This document shows, in pieces, positions 26,536 through 35,095 of a stretch of DNA of 44,820 nt (within the stretch, counting starts at the first letter, position 1; each line of letters opens with the position of its first letter). The translations under genes and the position numbers were made by a program. The notes beneath the pieces were generated by a model. The model searched no databases. It was given only the letters and a program-made list of their open reading frames with translations, and had not been told where the DNA came from. This DNA comes from CAYSCW01 sp964429795 (GTDB lineage: Bacteria; Acidobacteriota; Aminicenantia; Aminicenantales; Aminicenantaceae), in the NCBI GenBank assembly GCA_964429795.1, contig CAYSCW010000026.1, forward strand, positions 1-44,820, in the 5' to 3' direction.

Positions 26536-27204
26536 TCAGGCAGTCCGGGAATCCTTTCCATTTTCTATCTGGATAAGCTCTTTTCGTATTCCTGTATGGG
26601 TAGCCGGAACGAATAAAAGAGGAAAAATTATATCACTCAAACAGCAAGGAAGCCAAACGGCTAAGAATAAGAACACAAAGACAGCGATGATTGTAATCAG
26701 ATTTATTGTTTGACCTATGGCCATGATGATATGAAATAAAGATGCCCAGGTGCTGATTAATACATGCCCGGAATGGGGAAATTTGGTCATGGGTCTTAAG
26801 AAAGCAATGGCAATACCCAAGAATGCTGCAGGATTTGTTAGCCACGGCTTTTCAATAAAACCTATATGAATACCTTTATGGGGAAGATCAAGCATTAACT
26901 CTCCAAGATAGGGAATGATCGAGTCACTCAAGGTAGCTATCCCAATGGAGCCAACATATCCAATCACTATTCCCCATAAGATATTCCACTTAGGCCTGTG
27001 CAGTCTGTATATGGCTGTGGTCACAATTGCGCTTAAGATGATGTGGGTTGGATGTAAAATGTAAAAAATAATGAATGAAACTTCAGAAACCTGGGAGAAT
27101 ATATGAGCAAGAATTATTATTAGGATTATGAGAATGCCAGTGATTGCTCCAAAAGCCGTGAATGGAGCATGCCTCTTAAGTTCGATGAGTATTTCTCTGG
27201 TCAC
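26536..27204 (-). CDS. polytopic membrane protein, unknown function
   Basis: A 222-residue protein with about six predicted transmembrane helices, e.g. AFGAITGILIILIIILAHIF, VSFIIFYILHPTHIILSAIV, ILWGIVIGYVGSIGIATLS and TIIAVFVFLFLAVWLP. Conserved-looking polar residues in the membrane regions (HPTH, PHSGH, a PCC pair followed by SD) hint at metal or small-molecule transport, but no family is recognised. It starts at a GTG, 21 bases after the OYE-like gene, and so is likely in the same operon. Confidence 0.65.
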   Translation of the reverse strand: MTREILIELKRHAPFTAFGAITGILIILIIILAHIFSQVSEVSFIIFYILHPTHIILSAIVTTAIYRLHRPKWNILWGIVIGYVGSIGIATLSDSIIPYLGELMLDLPHKGIHIGFIEKPWLTNPAAFLGIAIAFLRPMTKFPHSGHVLISTWASLFHIIMAIGQTINLITIIAVFVFLFLAVWLPCCLSDIIFPLLFVPATHTGIRKELIQIENGKDSRTA

Positions 27205-27225
27205 TTTCCTGATCTGCTGAATTGG

Positions 27226-29085
27226 CTATAATGCTTTTGCTGTTTCATACCCGTCCCTAATGGCATCCTGGGCATTCCCAACTCTCTTAGCATCTCCTAT
27301 AACGTAAACGGGCATTTTCCCCTTTAACTCCTTCTCCAGGGGGTTATAGCTTGTCATACTGGTGGAAACAACAATGACATCTATATCATCAAAACGAATG
27401 TTGCTTCCACTTTTTTCAGCATAAACAGTCCTTCCTTCAATCCTTTTAATATGCGTATGATCACTAAATACAGTCCCCTTTTCTTTCATCATCTTGAGGG
27501 AAAGTATCTTGGCAATTGTTTCCATATCCTCGCCAAAATCAGTTGTCCGTTTAACAATGATCACTTCATTGTTTCTAGGAATTAAAGCAGTGGCGATATC
27601 AACGCCAATAAGCCCACCCCCGATAATCAATACTTTTTTATTTTCAGGCAAATTTTCCTCCAACAGGATATCAGCCCAGTAAAATTTATTTAATCCTGGT
27701 ATAGACGGCACAGCTGGTTTAGAACCGGTGGCCAAGATAATCCCATCATATTTGGAGATGAGATCTGATTTATTGGCCTCTTTAAAAATTATATTAACCT
27801 TATTATTTTTTAATTCATCTATAAAATAGGGGATAAGTGTTGCCATAGAACTTTTATTAGGAGTCAAGGGAGCAAAATTAAACTGTCCGCCCAGTGTATT
27901 TTCTTCATACAGGTCAACCTCATGTCCTCTTTTCTTTAAAGTTATTGCCGCTTGCATTCCCGCTAAGCCTCCTCCTACCACAGCGTGCTTTTCAGGTTGT
28001 TTTGCACGCTCAAGGATTTCAGTTTCTCTTCCTACTTCTGGATTCACAAGACACTGGAGTCCCTGCCCTGATTTCACACCTCCTAAACATCCTTCGACAC
28101 AAGCCAAACAGGGCCTTATTGGCTCTTCAACTTCTGCAAAATATTTGCCAATAAAATCCGGATCTGCCACCAAGGCTCTTCCAATGGCCATATAATCTGC
28201 TGAATACTCTTTCCTCAATTTCTCAATATCCTCAAGACTATTTATCCGCCCCACAAATATCGCCGGAATATTTATCTCCTTTTTGATCTTTTTTGCCATT
28301 TCCCAAGTCTTTCCTTTTGGAACAAACATATGCTGGAAGAGCCAGGGAGGTGTAGAACAGACAGTCCCAGCAGATATATGTATGGCCCTAACTCCTTTTT
28401 TCTCAAGAAGTCTGGAGAGTTCTATCATTTCTGGCAATTTTATGCCATCGGGAATCATTTCATCACCACTTATTCTGACAATTATCGGCAGATTCACAGA
28501 ACCCATAGCGGCTTGCAGAATTTCCAGAGGAAACCTTATCCTGTTTTCAAAATTTCCTCCAAATTCATCGGTTCTGTCATTGACAAAAGGCGAAATAAAC
28601 TGAGCCATGAGATAACCATGCCCGAATTGAATCTCTATGATATCGAAGCCAGCTTTCTTAGATCTCACAGCTCCTTTTACAAATTGATCAACCACTTTCT
28701 TCATATCTTCTCTATTCATCCTTTCTGGTGTCGCTCCTCCATTTTCACAGGGCTTATCTGTTGAGGAGAGAAAATAATTGCCCGGAATGTTAGGATTTGC
28801 CATCCTTCCCGGATGATTGAGGTGGACAATGGCTTTCGTTCCTGACTGGTGAATGGAATCCACTAGTTTTTTCAATCCTTCTATTTTGTTATCATCGTCA
28901 ATCCCCATCTGTGTGGGCAGTTCCCTCAGGCCTTTGTCCAGATAAAAAGGTTCAGGAATAACCGCGCCTAAATATAGTGATCTTCTTTTATAAAAAGCAA
29001 GATGCCTTTCGTTAACTGCACCGCTTCCGTCGCTATAACCTGTTTTAATAGGGGCAAAAATGAATTGGTTTTTTAACGGTAACAT
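27226..29085 (-). CDS. NADH:flavin oxidoreductase / 2,4-dienoyl-CoA reductase-like Fe-S flavoprotein
   Basis: A 619-residue, three-part enzyme. An N-terminal old-yellow-enzyme TIM barrel (GHGYLMAQFISPFVNDRTDE, FMN-binding IGRALVADPDF) is followed by a [4Fe-4S] motif C-x2-C-x3-C-x11-C at about residues 325-350 (RPCLACVEGC...QC). The C-terminal FAD/NAD(P)H module has HAVVGGGLAGMQAA and VLIIGGGLIGVDIA. This is the layout of FadH, BaiCD and trimethylamine dehydrogenase relatives, which reduce enones or demethylate amines. The substrate is unknown. It sits between a methyltransferase and a membrane protein on the island strand. Confidence 0.9.
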   Translation of the reverse strand: MLPLKNQFIFAPIKTGYSDGSGAVNERHLAFYKRRSLYLGAVIPEPFYLDKGLRELPTQMGIDDDNKIEGLKKLVDSIHQSGTKAIVHLNHPGRMANPNIPGNYFLSSTDKPCENGGATPERMNREDMKKVVDQFVKGAVRSKKAGFDIIEIQFGHGYLMAQFISPFVNDRTDEFGGNFENRIRFPLEILQAAMGSVNLPIIVRISGDEMIPDGIKLPEMIELSRLLEKKGVRAIHISAGTVCSTPPWLFQHMFVPKGKTWEMAKKIKKEINIPAIFVGRINSLEDIEKLRKEYSADYMAIGRALVADPDFIGKYFAEVEEPIRPCLACVEGCLGGVKSGQGLQCLVNPEVGRETEILERAKQPEKHAVVGGGLAGMQAAITLKKRGHEVDLYEENTLGGQFNFAPLTPNKSSMATLIPYFIDELKNNKVNIIFKEANKSDLISKYDGIILATGSKPAVPSIPGLNKFYWADILLEENLPENKKVLIIGGGLIGVDIATALIPRNNEVIIVKRTTDFGEDMETIAKILSLKMMKEKGTVFSDHTHIKRIEGRTVYAEKSGSNIRFDDIDVIVVSTSMTSYNPLEKELKGKMPVYVIGDAKRVGNAQDAIRDGYETAKAL

Positions 29086-29139
29086 TTTCTTCTCTCCAAT
29101 TAATTCTGGAAAATATCAAAAATTCTTTATTTTTCCTTC

Positions 29140-29817
29140 TTATTCTGAAAAATAATTTTTGATGATATCCAATTTTTTGGCTTTTAATAATCTTACATAA
29201 TCCTTGAAGAAGAAAAATTCTTCAAAGTCAGCGAAATTATGATTCATCAGTATCTGCTTCCAATCTCGCTCGATAAAATCAAAAGCATAAGGGCATTCTA
29301 TAAGTTTAAAAGGAACCTTTAAATAAAAAGGCATTTCCTTATAAGAAAATTCATTATAATCTAAAATAAATAAACTCCCATTAGTCTTTAGCACATCAAG
29401 GGCACTCTTTATAATTACTTCTCTAACTTTCTGTGGAAATCCATGGAGGACAAAAGAAATAAAAACCTTGTCAAACTCTTCTTTAAAAGGCAAAGATTTG
29501 TCAATCCTTGCGTGGATAATTTTAGTGTTGGCGAAACTGGCGCACTTTCTCTTAAACTGGGAAATCATCTCTTGAGAAATGTCAATCCCAATTAATCTCC
29601 CTTTTTCCGAAAGATATTTCGCCATTAAACAAGCATTCCTGCCCGTGCCTGTCCCTAAATCAAGGATTCTATCTGCAGGTTCAATTCCCATCAGTCTAAT
29701 GGATTTTTCTATAAATGAGGGATATCTACCAAAAGTCGCAAGATCCAGTAAGACGTCGTAATGCGCCGCCATAAATCCATTCGTCTCAACTTTTGATTCT
29801 GGATAATAACCGCTCAT
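29140..29817 (-). CDS. class I SAM-dependent methyltransferase
   Basis: A 225-residue protein with the SAM-binding motif I ILDLGTGTGRNA (about 51-62), the acidic end of beta-2 in GRLIGIDIS and the motif IV region FDKVFISFVLHGF. The overall pattern is UbiE-like, but the substrate cannot be assigned. It lies 54 bases upstream of the OYE-like gene and downstream of trmO on the same strand; a second methyltransferase is 1.2 kb farther upstream. Confidence 0.85.
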   Translation of the reverse strand: MSGYYPESKVETNGFMAAHYDVLLDLATFGRYPSFIEKSIRLMGIEPADRILDLGTGTGRNACLMAKYLSEKGRLIGIDISQEMISQFKRKCASFANTKIIHARIDKSLPFKEEFDKVFISFVLHGFPQKVREVIIKSALDVLKTNGSLFILDYNEFSYKEMPFYLKVPFKLIECPYAFDFIERDWKQILMNHNFADFEEFFFFKDYVRLLKAKKLDIIKNYFSE

Positions 29818-29875
29818 TTAAATTCCTTACCTATAACACATATTTATATAAGAAATTGCGTCCCTTCGCCTTTTC

Positions 29876-30364
29876 TCAGTAATCATGAGGGATACCTTTG
29901 ATATGTAAAGACAGATGTTCTAGGTCTTCTGATCTTTCTATCCATCCGTAGTTAGCATCACATTTAGAATCTAGATCCTTTATATAAGGTTTGATATCAA
30001 TGAGAGGAGTCCCATCAAGCACGTCAAGGCCTGATGTGAAGATCTCGTTATTGATTATTCGCTTCACCCGGACAATGCTGATTCCTATTGGATTGGGACG
30101 AACTGGCGATCTGCTTGCAAACAAGCCTACTTTCATGTTCCCAGTCCATGGAGGAATTACAGTCATTGATTCTTTACGTTTTATTCTATGCATGTAGTAG
30201 ATAACATAGATATAACGGAAAAGCTCAAGTTCACGAAGGCCCTCAGCATATGAGGGATCAATGACAATACGGAATTCACCTTTATCATCGTTTATGGGCT
30301 GATAAGCTGCTTTATCAGTGTATGGTGTTCGGATTGTTCCAATCTGTTTCAACTCGAAACTCAT
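29876..30364 (-). CDS. TrmO/TsaA-like tRNA t6A37 methyltransferase
   Basis: A 162-residue UPF0066 protein. The N-terminal IGTIRTPY, the SAM-contacting FASRSPVRPNPIGIS near residues 88-102 and DGTPLIDIKPYIKDLD near 117-132 are the family signatures. In E. coli TrmO methylates N6-threonylcarbamoyladenosine at tRNA position 37. Archaeal and anaerobe relatives often occur beside metal and methyltransferase genes, so another substrate is possible. The C-terminal extension of longer TrmO forms is absent. Confidence 0.88.
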   Translation of the reverse strand: MSFELKQIGTIRTPYTDKAAYQPINDDKGEFRIVIDPSYAEGLRELELFRYIYVIYYMHRIKRKESMTVIPPWTGNMKVGLFASRSPVRPNPIGISIVRVKRIINNEIFTSGLDVLDGTPLIDIKPYIKDLDSKCDANYGWIERSEDLEHLSLHIKGIPHDY

Positions 30365-30410
30365 AAAAATTTACCTTGTTATCTTCAGCTGGATATCTCC
30401 AGCCAGTTTC

Positions 30411-30968
30411 CTATGCTTCTTCTTTCGGGGAATACGCCTTCTCGCCCGCAGGAATTTCAACTTTAAACCAGTTCTCAGGGGGGACAAAAGGGCATACATA
30501 ATTTTTATTGTAAGCACACCAAGGATTATAAGCTCTGTTAAAATCCAGTATCCATTTCCCTTCTCGTGTGAGGTGTTCATCAGGGAGTAAATCTAGATAT
30601 CGTCCCGCTCCATATGTCTGTTTGCCGCTGGTAAGGTCACGGAAAGGAATAAATAATCTCTCTTCTAAGGGATTAGCTTTATAAGCCTGAAGTATACATT
30701 CTTCATTTCCTAGCTTAAAATAGAATTCCCCCCAACGAATAAAGTCTCTCACATTGCCGATAGTATCTTCTATTTCCAATTTTTTCTTCTCGCTGTGCTC
30801 ATGAAGTTCTAATTCAAAACAATAATCTGGATTAGGTGGATAATAATCCAGTCCTGTAAACTTGCTGCGTTTTTCAAGAGGGATCGGAGACTGAAAATGT
30901 CCAGCAAAAAAAATATCCTTTTGCTCTCGTTCTATCTTAATTTCTCTATCCCACTTAGAAATTTCCAT
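30411..30968 (-). CDS. DUF1684 family protein
   Basis: A 185-residue cytosolic protein with DUF1684 hallmarks in order: KDIFFAGHFQSPIP, FTGLDYYPPNPDY, LFIPFRDLTSGKQTYGAGRY, LDFNRAYNPWCAYN and CPFVPPENWFKVEIPAGEK. The conserved aromatic and Asp/Tyr residues form a small beta-rich domain of unknown activity. Its start lies two bases after the preceding methyltransferase stop, so translation is probably coupled. Confidence 0.88.
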   Translation of the reverse strand: MEISKWDREIKIEREQKDIFFAGHFQSPIPLEKRSKFTGLDYYPPNPDYCFELELHEHSEKKKLEIEDTIGNVRDFIRWGEFYFKLGNEECILQAYKANPLEERLFIPFRDLTSGKQTYGAGRYLDLLPDEHLTREGKWILDFNRAYNPWCAYNKNYVCPFVPPENWFKVEIPAGEKAYSPKEEA

Positions 30969-30970
30969 AG

Positions 30971-31528
30971 CTAATCCTTTCTAAAATTCAGTATGGATCC
31001 GTCATTATAATAATCATCGTGAATAAGTCTTTTTAAAAATTTATCGTGCAAAGAAAACCCTGCTTCTTCGACTTCTTTTATTATATCCTCCAATTTCATG
31101 TGAGCTAATTCCATTAAAGGATAGTCATTTTTGTGATGCTTTGGATAAAGAGAAAAAACTCCTTCTGGTCTCGAAACTCTATAGAATTCATGATAAATGA
31201 TCTTTCTGTCTTTTAAATAATGGACAACATCGTAACACAGAATGAAATCTATCGAATTATCTTCCAGAGGAATTTTTGATTCCTCTTTAATAACTTCTAT
31301 ATTTTTTATATTATTTTTTCCTATTATCTGCGCTAATCGATCTAAGGCCTGTTCATCTTTATCTACCGCGTATAATTTGCCCTTTTCTCCTGCAAGTTTT
31401 GCAGCGGGGACGGCATAATGACCTTCTCCACAACCAAAATCCAATACAATCTGTCCCTTTTTCATACCAATAGACTTGAAGAATTCCACACCATCTGTTT
31501 CCAGCCAAGCTCTTACATCACTATCCAT
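30971..31528 (-). CDS. class I SAM-dependent methyltransferase
   Basis: A 185-residue methyltransferase with VLDFGCGEGHYAVPAAKLAG (motif I), LYAVDKDEQALDRL (motif II) and DFILCYDVVHYLKDR (motif IV). It resembles the ArsM/UbiE-like small-molecule methyltransferase group but without the Cys set of ArsM. It forms a tight pair with the DUF1684 gene downstream. Substrate unknown. Confidence 0.87.
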   Translation of the reverse strand: MDSDVRAWLETDGVEFFKSIGMKKGQIVLDFGCGEGHYAVPAAKLAGEKGKLYAVDKDEQALDRLAQIIGKNNIKNIEVIKEESKIPLEDNSIDFILCYDVVHYLKDRKIIYHEFYRVSRPEGVFSLYPKHHKNDYPLMELAHMKLEDIIKEVEEAGFSLHDKFLKRLIHDDYYNDGSILNFRKD

Positions 31529-31613
31529 ATCTATTCCCGCAATACCTGTAGTAAAACCTTCATAAATACAGGCTGTTCTTCAAGCACCGTCTATTCAGAT
31601 CAGCAATGATGAG

Positions 31614-32051
31614 TTAATGCTTGAATCTACCGCCTCTGTGTCTTCTTCTATAACCTTGGTGTCCCCTTTTTCTTATTCTTTTTCTCCGGCCCAAGGATGA
31701 ATCAGGTTGAAAAAAGTTGTTTGCAACTTCTCTAATTCTATCTAATAATCTTTCGTCCCTATTCAATGTTCTTTGTTTTCTTTTAAATGCTTCCAAGACT
31801 TGGTTGGATTGAGAAGAAGTGTGAGGGAGATAGTAAGGCTCTAAATTCTGCCTCTCTGCAGCAGAGATTTCTTTCTCAGATGTTTGATGGATGGCATTGT
31901 TTGGACATTCATCCAGACATTGGAGGCATTCATTGCATCTGTTTGGATCGATAAAGGCTTTATTCTGCGTGATGGATATTGCCTGAACTGGACATACAGA
32001 AACGCAAAGACCACAGCCAGTACATTTTTCAATGCTAATAAATACAGACAT
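31614..32051 (-). CDS. 2x[4Fe-4S] ferredoxin with Arg-rich C-terminal tail
   Basis: Residues 1-52 form a bacterial-type ferredoxin with ligands Cys10/13/16/20 and Cys39/42/45/49. A linker of about 70 polar residues leads to a strongly basic tail (about 121-145, containing RRKRIRKRGHQGYRRRHRGG). The tail might bind nucleic acid, ribosomes or acidic partner proteins; this is inference. It lies between nifU and the methyltransferase on the island strand. Ordinary ferredoxins end near residue 60, so the tail is unusual. Confidence 0.88.
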   Translation of the reverse strand: MSVFISIEKCTGCGLCVSVCPVQAISITQNKAFIDPNRCNECLQCLDECPNNAIHQTSEKEISAAERQNLEPYYLPHTSSQSNQVLEAFKRKQRTLNRDERLLDRIREVANNFFQPDSSLGRRKRIRKRGHQGYRRRHRGGRFKH

Positions 32052-32160
32052 GTTCTCAAGAAAATGAATCTGCCTTGTGGCTAATTTCCAATTCTTTCCA
32101 AAGGCTTTGAAAATCTGGATATATCATGACTAACTCTGCTTTCTATGAAACATTTTAGGC

Positions 32161-32634
32161 TTAAGTGTTCCTGTAATGCTTTTTCCAGGGGGCTCTTTTC
32201 TGGTAGAGACAATCGGCCAATGCACGCCTCATAGTCTCTGCTGCCAGTTGAGCACAGTGGACATCAGATTCTGGCAGACCTCCCAGTCGTTTGAGAATCT
32301 CATCTGCGCTGATCGACCCCAGAGCCTGAACGAAAGATTTGTTCTGGGCAACTTCAGTGGCAACACTTCCACAAACAATAGAGCTTGCGCAGCCGTCAGT
32401 TTGGAATCCGCATTCGGAGATTTTTTCATCTCTCATTTTTATAAATATCTCCATGGTGTCGCCGCAAGAACCTTTCACTTTTGCGTACCCGTCTGGATTT
32501 TCTAATTTTCTGAAGTTTCTTGGACTTTGCCAATGGTCGATGACTGTTTCAGAATATTGCCTCCTAGCTTGTTCAAGAATTTGATCTTGCAGTTCACGGG
32601 CGAATTTTTCAAGATCTTCATCCTTATTTTTCAT
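32161..32634 (-). CDS. NifU/IscU-like Fe-S cluster scaffold
   Basis: The ATG at 32634 gives a 157-residue protein and overlaps the stop of the preceding (broken) aminotransferase frame as ATGA. The scaffold ligands are all present: GSCGDTM (Cys57, Asp59), DGCASSIVCGS (Cys82) and SDVHCAQLA (Cys127), matching the Cys-Asp-Cys-Cys set of IscU. An N-terminal 30-residue extension precedes the IscU-like core. It should build [2Fe-2S] or [4Fe-4S] clusters for the many Fe-S proteins nearby. No IscS/NifS cysteine desulfurase is in the window. Confidence 0.9.
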   Translation of the reverse strand: MKNKDEDLEKFARELQDQILEQARRQYSETVIDHWQSPRNFRKLENPDGYAKVKGSCGDTMEIFIKMRDEKISECGFQTDGCASSIVCGSVATEVAQNKSFVQALGSISADEILKRLGGLPESDVHCAQLAAETMRRALADCLYQKRAPWKKHYRNT

Positions 32635-33157
32635 TTTCTGTAATAATCCAGCACATCCTGTAAATTTTGGGAAAGTCTTTTTATCGTTTCTTGAGTCATT
32701 CCTGCGTAGCCAAATCGAATACATCTAGGTGCACCAAAAACAGAGGCAGGGACTGCACTGAATTTTTCGAGCTCCATGGCTTTTTCCACAAAAGCTTTAT
32801 CGTCAACTTTTATCTCTTCAGGCAATCTCACCAGAACACTGATAGCTCCTGAAGGAAAATCCGCGTCTCTGCCAGCCAGAGTAAATCCCTTAATTCTTCT
32901 AAGCCAGAGGATGGTCCGTAATAGACTTCTTTTTCTGGAAAAATCCCCACCACCTGTCCTTGGTCACTTCGAATGAACTCAGCGTTTGATACAGCAACAG
33001 TTTTTGCCTTGGCCGCGATGGCGGGAATAATCGGTTCTGAAGAGATGGTCTCTCTGATTCCATCATGCATTAAAGACCATGCTCCCGCCAGAAGAGGAGA
33101 CTTAAATTCAGAATTTCCTCCCTTTTTTTTCGATTCATCAAAGCTCTTAATAGTCAC
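32631..33157 (-). pseudogene. class I aminotransferase with internal deletion and frame change
   Basis: The 5' part (from a GTG at 33157) has residues typical of an aminotransferase N-terminus ending in YYGPSSGLEELRDLL. About 90 codons in, the recognisable sequence shifts to another frame and reads RRIKGFTLAGRDADFPSGAI through to RLSQNLQDVLDYYRK, which is the C-terminal domain. Some 200 residues including the PLP-lysine region are absent. The product of either frame cannot be a working transaminase. The locus stays embedded between the small membrane protein and nifU. Confidence 0.7.
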
Positions 33158-33171
33158 TTTTATTTTTCTCC

Positions 33172-33369
33172 TTATTTTTCTTCATCAAAGAGGCCACCAC
33201 ATCCCTCACTTCTTGCATGGCAAAAGGAAATCTTTTTCTCAATTGTCCTAAGGTTTCGTCCAGAGAAGCTTTTTAAAGGCAGGCCCATGAGGAAACCGAT
33301 AAAAGCTATTCCCACCATGCAGATAAAAAGGAAAGTATCCACAAGATATTGCCCATCTGTTTTTTTCAT
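33172..33369 (-). CDS. small single-pass membrane protein, possibly frameshifted
   Basis: The ATG at 33369 overlaps the stop of the upstream COG1149 gene (ATGA). Residues 8-30 (YLVDTFLFICMVGIAFIGFL) form one transmembrane helix, reminiscent of the first helix of DUF4405 proteins. After about residue 35 the frame loses protein-like character. A neighbouring frame reads SLDETLGQLRKRFPFAMQEV and then RDVVASLMKKNK, which looks more coding. A one-base shift near 33260-33275 is therefore suspected. Function unknown. Confidence 0.45.
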   Translation of the reverse strand: MKKTDGQYLVDTFLFICMVGIAFIGFLMGLPLKSFSGRNLRTIEKKISFCHARSEGCGGLFDEEK

Positions 33370-34256
33370 TCTTTGGAATCTTCCCTTGATAATAATTTTA
33401 AAAGCCTTTGCCACACTTTTTTAATTTCACCTGATACCGAATTTTCTGAAAATTCGATTAGCGGTATCCCTTGAACCATGGATTTTGTAACAGATTCATC
33501 GAATGGTATTTTCCCCACTACAGGAACAGAATTCTTATGACACCAGTTTTCGATTTGATCAGAGAGCCGGAGATTAAGGTCGAATTTATTGATACAACAG
33601 GCTGTTTTGGTTCGGAAATGATGGGCCATTTGGATTACCCGCTCCATATCGTGAATGCCGGAGAGAGTAGGTTCTGTAACCACCAGAGCCATATCTGTCC
33701 CTGAAAGTGAGGCAATAACCGGGCAGCCTATCCCTGGGGGACCATCGATGATGACTAAGTCCGAGTTATTATTTTCAGCAATCTTTCTCGCTTTTTTCCG
33801 GACTTCGGTCACCAGCTTTCCGGAATTTTCCTCTCCGATTCCCAGGCGGGCATGGACAAAGGGCCCATATTTGGTTTGAGAAACGAACCATTTACCAGAA
33901 ATATTTTTCTCCATTGTGATTGCCTTTGCTGGACAGACATAAGAGCAGATTCCACACCCCTCGCAGGATATGGGATCAATGGAGATCTTTCCCTCCTCTC
34001 TTTCGGAAATGGCAGAGAAGCGGCAGACATCGATACAATTCCAGCATCCGGTGCACCTCTCAAGATTAACTGTGGCCCTTTCCCCTCCTGAGAATGGCTG
34101 TTCTTCTTGGATTTCAGGATGAAGAAGAAGATAGAGGTTAGCGGCATCCACATCACAGTCAGCCATGACTTTCTTTTGTGCAAGAGCGGCAAAAGAGGCA
34201 GAAATAATTGTTTTCCCGGTCCCGCCTTTTCCGCTTATGATGACCAGTTGTTTCAT
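33366..34256 (-). CDS. MinD-like ATPase with inserted ferredoxin (COG1149, second of pair)
   Basis: A 296-residue ATPase with SGKGGTGKT (8-16), DCDVDAAN (33-40), ferredoxin ligands Cys68/71/74/78 and Cys98/101/104/108 and the switch II segment DGPPGIGCPVIASL. It aligns along its length with the C-terminal half of the 610-residue fusion at 18.5 kb, sharing GKWFVSQTKYGP and TEPTLSGIHDMERV. Its ATG overlaps the stop of its partner gene by four bases. An obligate heterodimer with the partner is likely, by analogy with the fusion. Confidence 0.92.
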   Translation of the reverse strand: MKQLVIISGKGGTGKTIISASFAALAQKKVMADCDVDAANLYLLLHPEIQEEQPFSGGERATVNLERCTGCWNCIDVCRFSAISEREEGKISIDPISCEGCGICSYVCPAKAITMEKNISGKWFVSQTKYGPFVHARLGIGEENSGKLVTEVRKKARKIAENNNSDLVIIDGPPGIGCPVIASLSGTDMALVVTEPTLSGIHDMERVIQMAHHFRTKTACCINKFDLNLRLSDQIENWCHKNSVPVVGKIPFDESVTKSMVQGIPLIEFSENSVSGEIKKVWQRLLKLLSREDSKE

Positions 34257-35095
34257 TTTTTCAATTCTTGGATCCTTTCAAACAGTTCAAGAAATTTCTC
34301 CCTGAAGGCCGGTTGAGTTTCTATTATAGATTTTCCTTCCGAATAAGCCACAGCAATGTCACGATCCATGGGCAGGATCATCAACAGAGGAATATTTTTC
34401 TTCTGACAATACTCTTCCACCCCGCTGTCTCCGATTCCGGCACGATTGATCATCACGCCAAAAGGGATATTCATTTCTCTTAAAGTTTCCACAGAGAGTT
34501 TAAGATCGTTCAGACCAAAGGGTGTGGGTTCGGTAACCAGAAGAGAAAAATCACTCCCTTTGACGGCTTCTATAACTGGACAGGATGTTCCAGGAGGGGC
34601 GTCGATGATAACCAGTCTTGTGGAATTCTTGTATTTTTTTATTTCTCTTATCAGAGGAGGAGACATTGCCTGGCCAATATCCAATTTTCCATGAATGAAT
34701 TGAATATTGCTGGCTGAACCAAATTCTATGATTCCTATTCTCTGCCCTCTCTCTTTTATGGCTTTCTCCGGGCAGAGGAGGCTGCATCCTCCGCAGCCGT
34801 GACAGAGCTCTGGGAAGACAAGGACTGTATCTTTCAGGACAGCTATGGCATTGTAGGCACATACTTCGGCGCACTTGCCGCAGTATGTGCACTTCTCTTC
34901 CGAAATCTCTGGGATAGGAATAGAAACCACCTGGTTGCTGACCAGATGAGGCTTGAGGAAAAAATGAGCGTTGGGTTCCTCGACATCGCAATCTAAGAAT
35001 TGAACGGGTTGAGTATTCTCAAGAGAAAGGGCAAGATTTACAGCTATGGTGGTTTTTCCTGTCCCTCCTTTACCGCTGGCAACTGATAGAATCAT
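34253..35095 (-). CDS. MinD-like ATPase with inserted ferredoxin (COG1149, first of pair)
   Basis: A 280-residue ATPase with ASGKGGTGKTT (6-16), DCDVEEPNAHFFLKPH (35-50), ferredoxin ligands Cys69/72/75/79 and Cys98/101/104/108, DAPPGTSCPVIEAV and TEPTPFGLNDLKL. It corresponds to the N-terminal half of the fused protein at 18.5 kb. The gene overlaps the MBL gene before it and the second ATPase after it, each by four bases (ATGA), so the three are translated together. Its role in the cell is not established. Confidence 0.92.
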   Translation of the reverse strand: MILSVASGKGGTGKTTIAVNLALSLENTQPVQFLDCDVEEPNAHFFLKPHLVSNQVVSIPIPEISEEKCTYCGKCAEVCAYNAIAVLKDTVLVFPELCHGCGGCSLLCPEKAIKERGQRIGIIEFGSASNIQFIHGKLDIGQAMSPPLIREIKKYKNSTRLVIIDAPPGTSCPVIEAVKGSDFSLLVTEPTPFGLNDLKLSVETLREMNIPFGVMINRAGIGDSGVEEYCQKKNIPLLMILPMDRDIAVAYSEGKSIIETQPAFREKFLELFERIQELKK

